64,000 bases of DNA from Brachionus rotundiformis (lineage: Eukaryota > Rotifera > Eurotatoria > Ploima > Brachionidae): the NCBI GenBank assembly GCA_016802295.1, contig JAESIW010000020.1, positions 4,874,821 to 4,938,820 of the forward strand. Reading direction: 5' to 3'. This document shows, one piece after another, positions 10,301 through 21,961 of the stretch. The number at the start of each line of letters is the position of its first letter. Position 1 is the first letter of the stretch. The notes under the pieces were generated by a model. It had not been told where the DNA came from, did no database searches, and worked only from the letters and a program-made list of their open reading frames with translations. Made by a program: the position numbers and the translations under genes.

Positions 10301-13300
10301 ACTTTCTAGATTCTGAAATATATGTTAATAATTTGATAGTTTATCTAAAAGACAACTATGCCGAGAGTAGATTTGAGAAAAATTCAAAGCAAAATAAAGT
10401 AAAATTCTTTGAATTGTATAATTTTTTTTTAAATTCAACTATGAAAGAAAAAATCTATAAAACAAGAAATATATAGAAATAAAAAATACACATCATGCTT
10501 CGAAAAGTTAGATAATGAAGGAAGTGGACAACTAAGCCTTGGCAAAATAGAACTTGCATTACAGGATTTTAAAGACGGACTCTTTAAAGAACAAATCAAT
10601 AATGGTAATTTAATAAGAAAAAATATATCTATAAATAATGTTATTTAATTTTAGCTATTAATTTGACTCGTTCTGAAATTAACTCGAATGGAAAGCCAGA
10701 TGATAACATCAATAAAAACGAATTTTTCGACTTAATTTCGGTTTTAGTTGGTTTGGTTGATTTCCCAAAATTTGAAGATCAACTATTAAATTATCTTTCT
10801 TGTCTGAATAGTGTAAGTTAATACAAAAACAGATCTATCTTCCTCTATTTTATTTATTAAAGTATGATGTAAATGAAAAAACAAGAGGTGAAGTAAGAAA
10901 GAAATGGCTCAGTCAAATAAAGTATGTTGGAGATATCACTTGTGGAAGCTTTGATCCTTTGTACAAACAACTTTTTTTCACTCTATTGAAAGTAAGATTA
11001 GATAAAGTTTTAGAAAAGTAGGAAAAAATTTTAATGTAGGATGCTGAAAATCATGGTATGAAGAATGCAATATCAGCTTATATTGGAGTATTGGAGAGCC
11101 CCGATAATGGTTCTATTGGGCTAAAATTTGTGGCCTCGACTCCGGCTGATTCGAAATTTATCCTTGGCAAATCTCTGAGCAGAGATGACAATTGCATTAG
11201 CTTTGAAGTCATTGACAACGCTAAGCCAAAGCATATAGAAAATGTGCGTTTTAATGAAAATATTTTTCACTTCAATCAATCAAGCAAAGTAAAAAAATGG
11301 AATTAAAATCCTACATTTTAATATCAAATTTTTTTTTTAAGAATGAAGGCTCATTTGTCCTATTTCCCTTGAAATACGCCCGTAACAAAGTTTTTGGTAC
11401 TATTGGAATTGACACAATTCAAAATACAAATCATAATTCTAATTTCGCAGAACACGAATTATCTTTTTATCAAGTAGAAAATGAAAAATTAAACTCAGAA
11501 TATTAGATTAAAAACCTTTTCTTCTAGGGTCTTGCTAATTCATTTGCCATTTCCTATGCTCATATTATTTTTAAAAATCGATTGGTAAAAACTTGTTTCG
11601 GTGCGATCGAATGGTTAATACCACGTTGCAATGGAGTAAGTATTTTAATTATTTATTTTAATGATTCATTTATTTTTAAATATGATATTTACTTTAAAAG
11701 ATTGATGAAATAAATGTCTATTTTGTTCAAATGGTTGAAAGTGAATCCAATTTGGCAAATTCGGAAGAAAATTTCTCAAATGAAATAGATGATAAATTTA
11801 ATTTACTTCTTAAGCCGATAATTAAGTTCAATCGAAGAAACCATTTATTGACAAATGTTTTAAATGATACTGGATACATGACAGAGGAAGTTTTGGAAAG
11901 AAACTATGGGTAAGTTTAATTTTTTCTCTTTTTTTATGAATGCAATTAATTCAATAAAACTTTTAATTAACCAAATATTCCTTTTACATAATCCACTTAA
12001 GGGAATATTTTATCACTACATACTCAAGTATGATCAACACACATTCAATTCCTGATGAGCACACAACCTGAAAAACACACATCTAATGTGTCTAATTAAG
12101 TTAAGAAACACACTCACAAATCATCTGTTCCATTTTAGATAATATCTCCAAGAACAAGATTGATTATTCATGTTTATAAAATATTTTTCATAATAATTAT
12201 ACAATTTAGACTCTTTTAAATTCATTAATTATTAATTGTTAATTGAAATAGCTGTTGTAGCAGTTGGTACAGAACTAAATTCGTGGTTAGATCTCGTACA
12301 CAATCAATCTAAAAATTTTTGTAAAATCGCGTTTTATTGACTGATTAAATGACTGACTAGATGACTCAATAGAGCTATTGGTACAAGCATAGCCATAAGA
12401 CCAACCAAGAATTTTAATATTTTTTTAATTTAACAACATACATTAGATGTGTTTTTCAGGCTGTGTGTTGATCATTCTTGAGTGTGTGGTAGTTAGCGCC
12501 ACCCTCCATTTAGGCGTATTAATTTCAATTTTTGGTTAAAGGTGTATAAAAAGCATCCTAATTTTACTTGAATCATTTTTTTTTAAAATTAATTAAAAAA
12601 ACATAAACTTATGTTTAATTAGTGCACACAAAGCTCTTTGAAGTTGCTTCCATGTTCTTGGCTCCCTATTTAGAATGAAGAAATATGCCGTCTTTTTCAT
12701 TTGTATTATCTCTTTGATATAACCGAATCCCCTCGTTCGATTATGCTGCACAACAAGCTAAGACACGCTCCTAGATCCTGCACAAAAATACATTTTGCCC
12801 ATTCTAAAACACTTCAGAAGAATGCGTGGTCTAATAGCGTAAACACAGATAAACTCTGAAATTCTTAATTTAATGTGTTATCAAGACAAAAAAAATAATT
12901 TTTTTAAATTATGCATTTGGTGCTGTATCAAAAATCAAAATTTTCAATATGGTGCAGCATAATCGAACGAGGGAGTACAGTTTGTCCTCTTGAACTGTAA
13001 AGATGGCTGATTCCAAATTTTTAAAAATCTTAGTTTAAATTTTGGTATTTTTAAACTTGTGGTACTTAAATTGGATTTTAAAATTTGTTTTTTCTACCAA
13101 TCTGAACTTAATGATCATATTAAAATGGAATAAAGAGAATAACAAAGCAAAGTTTAGGATTTTATCTTTTAAATTAAATTAATATTAAAATATTTAAGCC
13201 ATTTATAATATATATATTTTTTTCAATTTTGAATAAATAAATCTAAAATCATTAACCAATTTTTAAAAAATATTCTTTATTAAAAAAGATCGAAAGCATA

Positions 13301-14137
13301 CGAATGTGCAGAAACAAGTGAATCATCAGTTGAGTATTTTAATGGTAAATTGTCATATTATGCTCCTTTGAGAAACGAAGAGCACAAGACTGTTCTTGTT
13401 CTCGAAATAAAAAGCGATGGTAAATTCGCATTTTATTAATTAATAACTAATTTAAAAGTTTTAATTTATTTATAAAGAATATTTCAAAAATGAAGAAGCC
13501 AAAAAGTTAGAATTGCCGCAAATTGAGAATGTTTTGTATGTTTTACATAAATGTCAAGAAGAGCTTTTGGAGGCACACTTTCTTGGAATAATCAATAATC
13601 AATATGGTATAATAATATTAGATTTAAAAAATCCGAAAAATATTATTTTTTATAAAAAAGAGTTTGAGTCACTCTATGAACACGATAAATTCGACATTCT
13701 ATTTGAAAAAAGATTTATTAATTTCATTTGTGAAAAATTGAGAGAATATATAGGAAATGCAATTGAATTCGAAGAGTCCAGTGAAATAATTAAATTTATC
13801 TCTGATTTGGTCAACTACGAAAAATTTAATACAGATAAGGTTGTTTATAATTTTGTTTTTATTTTATATTTTATGTTGTATTTAAGATTGTGGATGAAAC
13901 ATTAGTCGAAAAGATGCAGCTAGTTGATTCGACTGCTAAGAATTTTAATTTTGGTCCTGTAACCTTTGATTCATTCGAGGAAATCATTAAAAGTAGAGTT
14001 TTTAAATTTTTAAATTATCAAATATTGGTTAATTTTATTTAATAGAAGGAAAATTCAAAATAAGCGCAGACGTTGGTAGATTATTAACCGATTATGTCTG
14101 TTTAATTAAAGATTTGAGAAAAAAATCAAAAGTATAG
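7338..14137 (+). CDS. EFCAB5: EFCAB5-like EF-hand/GAF protein (20 exons)
   Basis: Twenty exons (7338-7375, 7425-7844, 7968-8124, 8182-8337, 9126-9281, 9342-9432, 9480-9547, 9599-10076, 10130-10415, 10477-10604, 10655-10812, 10863-10991, 11040-11288, 11342-11473, 11528-11635, 11701-11909, 13289-13419, 13478-13839, 13887-13992, 14046-14137) join in phase to 1,218 codons with stop TAG. The N-terminal region has FNPINRLAQYLMRNNP, the hallmark of EFCAB5. The middle has an acidic Glu/Lys-rich stretch (9740-9850), then EF-hand-like helices (LDNEGSGQLSLGKIELAL; SNGKPDDNINKNEFFDLI). The C-terminal half carries a GAF-like domain (11040-11600), probably followed by a second (11701 onward). EFCAB5 is a poorly characterised, cilium/sperm-associated protein in animals. 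The donor at 8125 sits inside an open frame, so exon 3 would be missed by ORF reading alone. Introns at 8338-9125 and 11910-13288 are enlarged by inverted-repeat elements. The product name is from family memory; the exon model is seen. Confidence 0.82.
8459..8653. mobile_element. Short TIR element in EFCAB5-like intron
   Basis: Terminal inverted repeats of at least 26 bp (TTGAAAGGGTTCAAAACTCG at 8461, reverse complement ending 8651) bound about 190 bp of non-coding DNA. There is an inner inverted pair (ATTCTAGTCT / AGACTAGATT). Its position inside the intron between exons 4 and 5 explains that intron's unusual size. The transposase family cannot be named. Confidence 0.75.
12011..12494. mobile_element. 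Inverted-repeat element with ACACTCAAG ends
   Basis: The left arm (about 12011-12100) and the reverse complement of the right arm (about 12432-12494) share ACTCAAGwATGATCAACACA and CCTGAAAAACACATCTAATG. The left arm has about 22 extra bases in the middle (TTCCTGATGAGCACACA region). The interior is non-coding. It is a decayed MITE within the intron between exons 16 and 17 of the EFCAB5-like gene. Confidence 0.65.
12729..12974. mobile_element. Short TIR element, CCCTCGTTCGATTATGC ends
   Basis: A 22-bp perfect inverted repeat (12730-12751 against 12952-12973) brackets 200 bp of non-coding DNA. It is the second element in the same EFCAB5-like intron and has unrelated ends, so two insertions have accumulated there. 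Confidence 0.72.
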
Positions 14138-14468
14138 ATTCATGAGATATTATATTACTAATATTTTTTTAATTTAATAAATAAATTTAATAAAACAGAG
14201 TTTGAATTTTTAAAACAAAGTCTTTTTTTACAACAAAAATATATGAATTTATTTAATTATTGTAAGTATTGTGACAAAATTTTTTCATAAACGAGAAATT
14301 ATTTTTTTACAATTTGAGAACAGCTTAGTATTTTTATCTTTAAAGTTTTTTTTTTATTTACTGAAGTTTTTAATAAATGAAATAAAAATTTAAATAGGTT
14401 TAGGGTCGAAATTTATTTATTTTTTGATAATTAATTTTTAAAATCAATATTCATAAATTGGTGTAAAA
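14138..14468. other. Spacer between convergent genes
   Basis: 331 bp of A+T-rich 3' flank shared by the EFCAB5-like gene (+) and the RBR ligase (-). TAATAAATAAATTTAATAAA (from about 14174) offers poly(A) signals for the former. Confidence 0.55.
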
Positions 14469-16163
14469 TTATGAATTTAATGTATCGAAATCTAAACTAA
14501 TTAATTTTGAAATCATCAAAGTTATTAATCTAAAAATAGATGAATAATCATCGTTTGAACTATTACTTAATAACTTAAACAAAAAAATAATCCTTTTCTG
14601 ATATTGTTCTACATTTTTGTCAATTTTTATTTTTTTTAATTTACAATAAATAAATCCAGTAAATATTAAATCTATCATGTTTATAACTTTGGAAAAAATT
14701 CGAAAAAAAAATTCGAAAATTTCAGTAATTAACCTATGACATTGACTAACATTTAAATCAAATGTCTTAATTAAATCTGATTTAATATTTGAGTAAAATT
14801 TGCTTGCTAAAAATTTTGTGATTAAATCAGTCTTTGAACCGAATAGGGAATTAATATTTTTTTTTACGCGAGTTTTAAAAATCATCATACTGTTAAGAAT
14901 TTTTGAAAAGTCTTGTTGGAATTGGTAAAAAACCATCTGGGTATCATCCACTTTAAAGCATTTATAGTGATGTGCGTCGTATTTATTAAGACAATTCCAA
15001 CAGAATTCGTATCCACAAATACATCGCATATGTTGACAACCACCATTTTTTTCTATAAACGTCTTACACTTTGGACAGAATTTTCCTTGAACAACTAAAT
15101 GCTTATCATTATTAAATTGACTAAAATGATTTAACGAAAACAGATACTGGTCACATGTCAACGGAAAGTGTGATTCCATCTCACAGACCATACATATGGA
15201 AAAACCACAGAAACATTTTTGGTATTTTAATCCGCTTTCTTTAATAAAAAAATTCCCACAATCTTTGGGACACTTAATATAATTGTGTTCTTCCATCTTT
15301 TTAACATTATAAATATTCTTAAAGCGATGAAATTTTTCCTTTGGTAACATAACTTCCAAAAAGTCTAATTCCAAACCGACTTTACATTTACTAAAACAAC
15401 ACTTGAATTCCTTAGTTGGAAAATTTTCCATTATATAAGATGCCCAACATTCGATGCAACATCCATGATGGCATTTATTTAAAAATATTTTCAAATTCGA
15501 ATCTCCATAACAAATTTTACATTCATCATTGGTAAAAACTTTTTTATAAGAATAGATTTTTTTAGCTGGAATATCAAATGATAATTGTTTAATTGAACAA
15601 ATTGGATATTCCAATCTATTTAAAACTAATTTTCCATTAATGTTAAAAAATTTGAGAATTTTTTCAATATTAAAAATAATTTTTTCATTGTAAATTGAGC
15701 TTTGGATTTCTTGTTTTTTACTAATTACAAAATCTTCTTCTAATATAATTTTTCGTTTTGATTTGGCTTTTAGAGTTTTTCGGATATGCTTGTCATAGCT
15801 ATTTTTTATTTGACCCTTGGTTACTTCGTCTTTCAGGTACAAATTATCTTTTTTTCTTTTGAACAACTCTTTTTTAAATATATACGTCTTTTCTTCACCG
15901 TCTTCACAAATTGTTGTTTCGCCTTTTTTGGAATGAATTTTAATCTCCACTTCTGGATCACTATACAGTTTTGATAGAAGACTATCTTTTACTCTCCAAT
16001 TTTTGTTCTTATTGAGATTTAAATTAACATTTGAACCATTTAATAACTTAACTTGACAAGTCTCTTTATATTTCCTCTCATTTTGCTTATGGCGTTTTTT
16101 GATTAAGTATTTATTTGATGATTTAAAATTGTAATAGCTCGATTCTAATAAATCGTTCTCCAT
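14469..16163 (-). CDS. RBR-type E3 ubiquitin ligase
   Basis: A 564-residue intronless ORF. RING1 starts at C215-x-x-C218 and runs through CHHGCCIECW to about C260; an IBR follows (CPKDCGNFF to about C337); RING2 begins CPKCKTFIEKNGGCQHMRC (C363/C366) with catalytic Cys376 in NGGCQHM, then CGYEFCWNC. RBR ligases take ubiquitin from E2 onto that RING2 cysteine before passing it to substrate. The first 200 residues are Lys-rich with no recognisable domain, and the C-terminal 150 are Leu/Phe/Ile-rich helices, not an Ariadne domain I can recognise. There is no parkin-like UBL. So the class is firm but the subfamily is open. It lies tail to tail with the EFCAB5-like gene. Confidence 0.93.
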   Translation of the reverse strand: MENDLLESSYYNFKSSNKYLIKKRHKQNERKYKETCQVKLLNGSNVNLNLNKNKNWRVKDSLLSKLYSDPEVEIKIHSKKGETTICEDGEEKTYIFKKELFKRKKDNLYLKDEVTKGQIKNSYDKHIRKTLKAKSKRKIILEEDFVISKKQEIQSSIYNEKIIFNIEKILKFFNINGKLVLNRLEYPICSIKQLSFDIPAKKIYSYKKVFTNDECKICYGDSNLKIFLNKCHHGCCIECWASYIMENFPTKEFKCCFSKCKVGLELDFLEVMLPKEKFHRFKNIYNVKKMEEHNYIKCPKDCGNFFIKESGLKYQKCFCGFSICMVCEMESHFPLTCDQYLFSLNHFSQFNNDKHLVVQGKFCPKCKTFIEKNGGCQHMRCICGYEFCWNCLNKYDAHHYKCFKVDDTQMVFYQFQQDFSKILNSMMIFKTRVKKNINSLFGSKTDLITKFLASKFYSNIKSDLIKTFDLNVSQCHRLITEIFEFFFRIFSKVINMIDLIFTGFIYCKLKKIKIDKNVEQYQKRIIFLFKLLSNSSNDDYSSIFRLITLMISKLISLDFDTLNS

Positions 16164-16489
16164 CTATTTAAAATATGTTCTTAATAAACTCAAATTTTCA
16201 ATTTATTTTAATTTTTAGAGCTAATTAATTTCACAATTATAAATAATTTCACAAAAAAACAAGTTATACCATGTTGTGAAATTAAAGTAAATATCGAGTA
16301 AATTTTCAAACTTCAAAAAATGTTTGAAATATTTTCAATTATATTATTTTTTTGCATTAAAGAAATAAAATTATAAAAGAATATTAGAATCAATTACTAG
16401 TATTGGTTTAATTGGTGTAGCAAAAATAAAATTGAGGTTTTCAATAAATATTTTAATTATAAAAAAGTTAATCGTGGCTTATTGAGTCG
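16164..16489. other. Upstream flank of RBR gene
   Basis: A+T-rich 5' flank. No motif that I trust. Confidence 0.45.
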
Positions 16490-16701
16490 TGTAACACTCA
16501 AAACCCGGTTTTTGGACCTCTTGAGTTAACTTTAATAGAATAGGTATATTTTGAAATAAAAATAAATTAATTTTAATATTTTTTGATTTTAATTATCAGA
16601 TTGGGAAAAAAATTAAAAAAATGATTACATTTATTTAATCAAATACAAATAAGAGAAAAAGTATAAAGAACCGAAAAATCTCCTCTGGTGTTTGAGTGTT
16701 A
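16490..16701. mobile_element. Degenerate piggyBac-like MITE (TTAA type)
   Basis: The left end GTAACACTCAAAACCCGG and the right end GGTGTTTGAGTGTTAA resemble the ends of the better preserved element at 44931-45171 (TTAACACTCAAAGGACCGG). The right end keeps TTAA; the left has drifted to GTAA. About 210 bp, non-coding. Confidence 0.6.
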
Positions 16702-17031
16702 AAGCTCATCTTTTCAACAGTTTAATGATTAATTAGTTATCTATTTAAACAACAAATGTTAGCATTATTTATTATATTTCCTATCTTTTTGATGGTTAAG
16801 TCGAATAACCTTTAAGCTAGGTAAAGTTAGCCTAAGGAAAAAAGTGATTTTAGAGAAAAAGTTCTTATATCTGTCACTTATATCTTGGTAATTTTCCTCT
16901 CATTAAAAAATTTCTGTTCTGAATTTTATTTAAATTAAAGCAAAATTAGTAACTCCATGAATTTGGCATAATTCGTGTCTTTTTTAGAATAGTTATCTAC
17001 ATATAATTATTTGAGAATAAAAAGTAAAAAG

Positions 17032-17345
17032 CTAAGTGTCACGTGTCAATTTGTGTTCAAAATTTAACTCTACCATTGATATGGTTTTCGCAATAGTTAA
17101 GTTGGATGACCAACACTTAAATACAGCCAATATGATCTTGACAAATTTTTTGAAAAAAGAGAAAAATGTTTGATCGTATGGTAATCTAAAAGATCCACAG
17201 ATAGTACATCGCCACGACAATATCATATTTTTAGCATTTTTATCCCTTTTACGGTTAACGATTTTCATTACGCAACCATTTTTCGGACATTAGAGTTATT
17301 GCAAAACTGTTGAGAAAGGGCAAGATTTTGTTCACAGATTTTGTT
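17032..17345 (-). pseudogene. Transposase N-terminal relic (ISXO2/Merlin-like)
   Basis: The minus strand reads about 25 residues (…ITLMSEKWLRNENR, partly in another frame) and then a 78-residue open stretch with SWRCTICGSFRLPYDQTFFS and a Trp/Ser-rich helix. A WRC-x-x-C module followed by 'TFF' is typical of the zinc-binding N-terminus in ISXO2-like/Merlin transposases and related FLYWCH-type elements. No DDE part is visible. The assignment rests on pattern alone. Confidence 0.45.
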
Positions 17346-17584
17346 GGATATTTTAACATTTTCATTTTCTATCATTTTTGGATTTGTAAATTATGATATT
17401 TCAACTTAATATTTTTAACTATTTATATACAAAATTTTTAATTTTTTGGGTTAATCTTTTCAGTATAAAGATGCATTGTATACCAGTGTTGTATTATTCT
17501 TAAAAATAAAAAAACATTGAAACACGCATTAAAAATCAAATGGATTAAAACCAACAATAATTAAATTTTTTTAAATTTTTTTAT

Positions 17585-17700
17585 TTTCAAAATTATATTA
17601 CCATTATGTGATCATTTTTATTTTTTTGTGATCATAAATGATCACATATCTAGTGATACCCTTGATCACATCTTTTGGTGAACAATTGTTCACCAAGTCG
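17585..17700. repeat. Cluster of palindromes and GTGATCA repeats
   Basis: GTGATCA or its complement occurs several times between 17605 and 17670, including the stem-loop TGTGATCAT-AA-ATGATCACA (17626-17645). A perfect 22-bp palindrome follows at 17675-17696 (core GAACAATTGTTC). The density is well above what A+T-rich spacer gives by chance. This may be a transposon end, a protein-binding array or a structured region. No function is assigned. Confidence 0.7.
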
Positions 17701-18166
17701 TCATCACCCGCTAAGTCTCAGGAGAGGAAATTTTTGCCAAATCTAAACTTACTTTTGAGACAAATAAATAAAAATGTATTTATCCCTGATTAATTTACAA
17801 TCAGGTTTTTGAAAAGAGCTTTTTATATTAAAATATTAAATTCGTGATCATCCTTAAATTTAAGATTATATCCAGATTTTCGAACATTTTACAACAATAA
17901 AGAGATGAAAAACTATGCTAAAGCTTACATATTACATTTGATTTTTTGATGATTTTTCAATCATGTCTCGTTTGGTAAAGTGTGCAATCTTGATTTTGCA
18001 TATCGAGGAGATGGTGAGATTTTTATTCATTAGTTAAATAAAGATCGAAATACAAAAAAATTTATTAAAAATAAAATTCTAAAACAATAAGAAATGAATA
18101 AATAACTTTAGAGTCGTAAGACAATTTGATTTTTACTGTAAAATTAATTTTTCAAATATTCAAAAT
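17701..18166. other. Spacer
   Basis: 3' flank of the next minus-strand gene. Nothing coding recognised. Confidence 0.45.
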
Positions 18167-19642
18167 TCAGATAAATTCTTGTTCTATTATTCTTTTTATG
18201 TCACTTAAACAAATTCTTCCGGAACTGTCAATATCAACATTGTTGAAAAATGTTTTTGTTTCCTCTTCACTAAATTTTCGTCCCATTCTGTTGTAAATTT
18301 TTGACATTATTCTCTCAGCTTCACTTAACGAAACAGTCTCATTCGAATCTAAGCTCAACACTCTTATCAAATCTTTCAAAAGATTCTTATTTTTATCTTG
18401 CTGATTTTGGAATTCATCCTTTTTTTTATTAAAAGACTCTGATTTTTTTAACAAATATCTATATTCAACAAGACCTTCTCTTTCTAAATCGACTAAATTC
18501 AATGCGTAAACATCGCCTTCTAATTCATAAATAGAATTGGACGAAGCTTCGGAAGCCAGTGCTAGACCAGTTGGTGGTTTTATCTCCTTGACAAAATTCG
18601 GCATATCTATGGCTCTTTTTAATGAAGATCCATATCTTTGAACATACTCTAATGGATTGGCTTTTACAACTCCCAAATCTTTGAATTCTTTCTGAATACG
18701 AACTGGAGGAGTCTGCCATTGTACAATTACATTCTTGGGCTTTTGAGAAGTCGAGTCTTTGTCACTAGACCGAGCAAATATAACTTTTCGCTTAACTTGT
18801 CGGTACGGCAACCATCTCTCTATAATGATCGATTGTGGCTTACTAGGCATGGGTGCCAAGCGTTCAATGATAACTTTTCTCGGTGGAGGTGGTAGCCTTT
18901 TTCCAGACACAGTTATTATTTTTTTGCCTTTATTTTAATTAGATTAAATATTATCATTTATTTATTGAAAAAGATATTTTTGCTTACCGACTTGCGGAGG
19001 GGGAGGCGGAGGCGCCTCACGAATCACAAGTGGTGGAGGAGTTGCAGGTTTGGGAGGTTGTTGACGGATAACAAGTGGAGGTGCTGGCGGCTGCGATACA
19101 TTTGGCTCTTGCTGAATAAAAATAGGCCCAGGTGGTGGAGGAGTAGGCGGTCTCAAATACCTAATGGCCACTTCTTGGTGATAAACTATGCTTTGGTTTG
19201 TTTTTTTTTTTATTATTTCAGGATTAGGGTCATCGTTTATTTTATATTCTGACAAAGGTAATGTTCCTTTCCAATTAAGACTTTCTGTCTTGTTAGCCCA
19301 TATGCCCCTCTCTCCATTTACCACGATTTCTTCAGACTCATTTACTTTTATAGGTTCAGAGCTATTCAAAATTGCTGTTTCTACTTGGCTAACTTCATCG
19401 TCACTATTAGGATTTCGATATAGAACTGTCCTATCAAGTGTATAATAATTATTTTGTCTTGAATCACTGATATTTATTGTATTCATGTTATCAACTGTTA
19501 GACGAGAATTGGTCGAATTAATCACATCCATTAGGTCAATATCTTGAACAACTCTGTAAGTTGGCTGGTTTGATTGATCGCTTGTCTCCTTAAGCAACAT
19601 TCGCTCTTGGTCTGTTATGCTCATGCTTTCACTATTTATCAT
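18167..19642 (-). CDS. Alveolin-like Pro-rich cytoskeletal protein with EF-hand
   Basis: Two exons (19642-18988 and 18927-18167; 60-nt intron, phase 1, acceptor at AAATAAAG) give 471 residues. The N-terminal 140 residues are Ser/Asn-rich and likely disordered. A Pro-rich tract follows with recurrent PPPLVIREAPPPPP and PPAPPLVIRQQPP units, then PPPPRKVIIERLAPMPSKPQ and IIIERWLPYRQVKRKVIF. Repeats of the type P-x-V-I-I-E-R-W-L-P-Y resemble the Val/Pro/Lys-rich repeats of alveolins and related cortical proteins of protists and some animals. The end has one EF-hand-type loop (DIDSSGRICLSD), complete at positions 1, 3, 5 and 12, suggesting Ca2+ binding. There is no signal peptide or membrane segment. 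I do not know a named orthologue; a structural cortical role is inference. Confidence 0.78.
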
Positions 19643-21961
19643 TTAAATTTTGAAATTTGACTTTCTACTTTTATGGAAAACTCTAAAATGATTTTATTAG
19701 AATTTATTAGATATAAACATATAAGTTAGCTAACCTAGTTTATTTGTGTCTAATATGAAAAATTTTTTGATTTTGCCAGGTGACTAATTCGATTTTTGAT
19801 TGATAAATTTTTATCTTAGACAAAAAAGAAAATTTTTTCAAACAAAAAGTTTTATACTCAATTTATTTGATCAAAATTAAACAAAGTGTGACCGTTTAGT
19901 TTAAAATAAAGTAACAATTTAGAAGCGTCAAACTTGGCCATTAGGAATATAATTTTTTTTTAAATAAAATAAAATTTGTTACACTCATTATATTTTGTTT
20001 ATTTTATTAACTTAGAGGTATCAATTTGGTATCGGTATTAATGTGTCTAGGTAAGTATTGTTTATTTTGTGTTTCTTAAATAGACGTCAACTAAATTATT
20101 GTTTTAAATGGTTAAATTTATTTATTACTTCAAGTCTCTCCATTGGCAAAAGTTAAAAAAAATCTTGAGCCTTTAAATTACCGAGCAATTTATTTACTTT
20201 AAATAAAAAGACTTGCCTAAATATTCCGAATCAAGTTTATCTTTCCATTACTTGACTCAAGAGTGACTCTTGTTACATTTAATAAATATCAAAATTAATA
20301 TACACTAATTCTAGTCTTCGATGCGTAAAAAAATGAACTTTTTAAATTTGCATGTAAGAAAAAGTGAATTAATATAAATTGATAAGAATGTTCATTATAT
20401 CTTGGCACGATATGAGTTGTTAATAAATTTTTAATAATTATATCAACTATATTAATAATAAACTGGGAAAATAAGATTAAAGAGGTTCCTGTTTTTAAAA
20501 ATAATAATCTTATTTTTAAATTGAAAAATAATCCAAAAATAAAATATAACCATTTTAAAGATAGAGATTTTTCTAAATTTTAATCAACACGGAAATAATT
20601 GAACCGATTCTTTTTATTGTTTAAATTTTAAAAAATATTTGTCTATTTAATCTCTTTTAAGATATAAAGACAAAAAATTATTGATAACTTTTCACACTGG
20701 CGTATCTCCTTAGCTACTTAAGAATTTCAAATAGCTCATTTGTCAGCTTTTTCTCATTAAAAAGCTCTTTCATCCCAAAAAATGTCCAATATTATAATAA
20801 AATATTAAAACTAAATTCTTAATAATTTAATCTCCAAGTATCTTAAGAGTTTTTCAAAGCAATATCATATGATTTATGAAAGAAATTGCAAGACTTAACT
20901 CAGTTAATAGAAAGTGAAAATTGTAAAGCCCCAAAGCTAATTGATACATTAAATATTTGGATTATTTTTCCAAAATTGATCTTGAGAATTGTTTTCTTGG
21001 CTAGTTTAAACCAAAATATTTAATCAATTTTGAATTCAAGTGAAATGTGTAAAATGCTTTCATGTCCTAGTTCATTTGTTCACAAACTAGAAATTAATCG
21101 CAACTAGAAAAGCCTTTTGACTAAAGAAGCCTTTTAATTAAATTATCGACTAGATTGGTCAATAATTAAAAAAATATTAGAAAATAAATATAATTAATAA
21201 ATAAAAAGTAATCTTATGCACTAAATTTTATAAAAGACAGCTTATTTGTTTCGTAAATTATTTTTTTACAATTTTGACTCGGACTTGTATATTTTTAACA
21301 TTCTTTTAAATTAAATTTCTCATTGATAGTAAAATAAAAAAAAGTAATCTAATTGATTTTGATTTTTTTTTCAATGAAAAATATATATTTATAACCCTAT
21401 TGCATGATGGTTTTTGTTAGTGGCCTAAAACTATTAGTGATATTTAAGGCAAAGTTTAGTTCTATAATCAAAAAGTTTTGTTTAAGATAAATGTAATAAA
21501 AGTTAATTTTACATTTTAGCATTTTAGATTGACAACAAAATGAATGTTTGAATGCTCCATTGGGAAAAAAACAGCAAAAGCATGGTTAAATTATCAATTA
21601 AGAGACATTTGTTTCAAAGTTTATTTTAAAAAATAATATTCTCGAAGCAAATCGCCCTACTTAGATTACTTTTGGTCATTTTTTTGCGGCATTCAGTCAA
21701 CTTGTACGAGCTAGACTTGTTAAATAAAATGGTCTAGTAGTCAAAAAGTTTATAAACTCTCATCTCTCATAATTTTCAAAAAAATTATTGTAATTTATAT
21801 TTTGTTTCTGATTAAATTCTCTATTGATAAAGCCTTGAGAATAATTCTCTTAATATTTAAATCTAGCTTAACCTATCAAGCTTTATAGTCAAAGAAAGGT
21901 ATTTTGTCCATAGAAAGTTACTACTAAATTCAAGCTTTGATTATGCTGGAATTAATTTCAC
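19643..21961. other. Large non-coding spacer
   Basis: About 2.3 kb of A+T-rich DNA upstream of the alveolin-like gene. I see only one short minus-strand coding-like patch near 20695-20780 (begins MKELFNEKKLTNELF and stops after 19 codons), too short to call. No RNA gene recognised. Confidence 0.45.

Noticed and set aside
17641..17700. CRISPR-like array
   Set aside because: Repeats are short palindromes without regular spacers, and the genome is eukaryotic.
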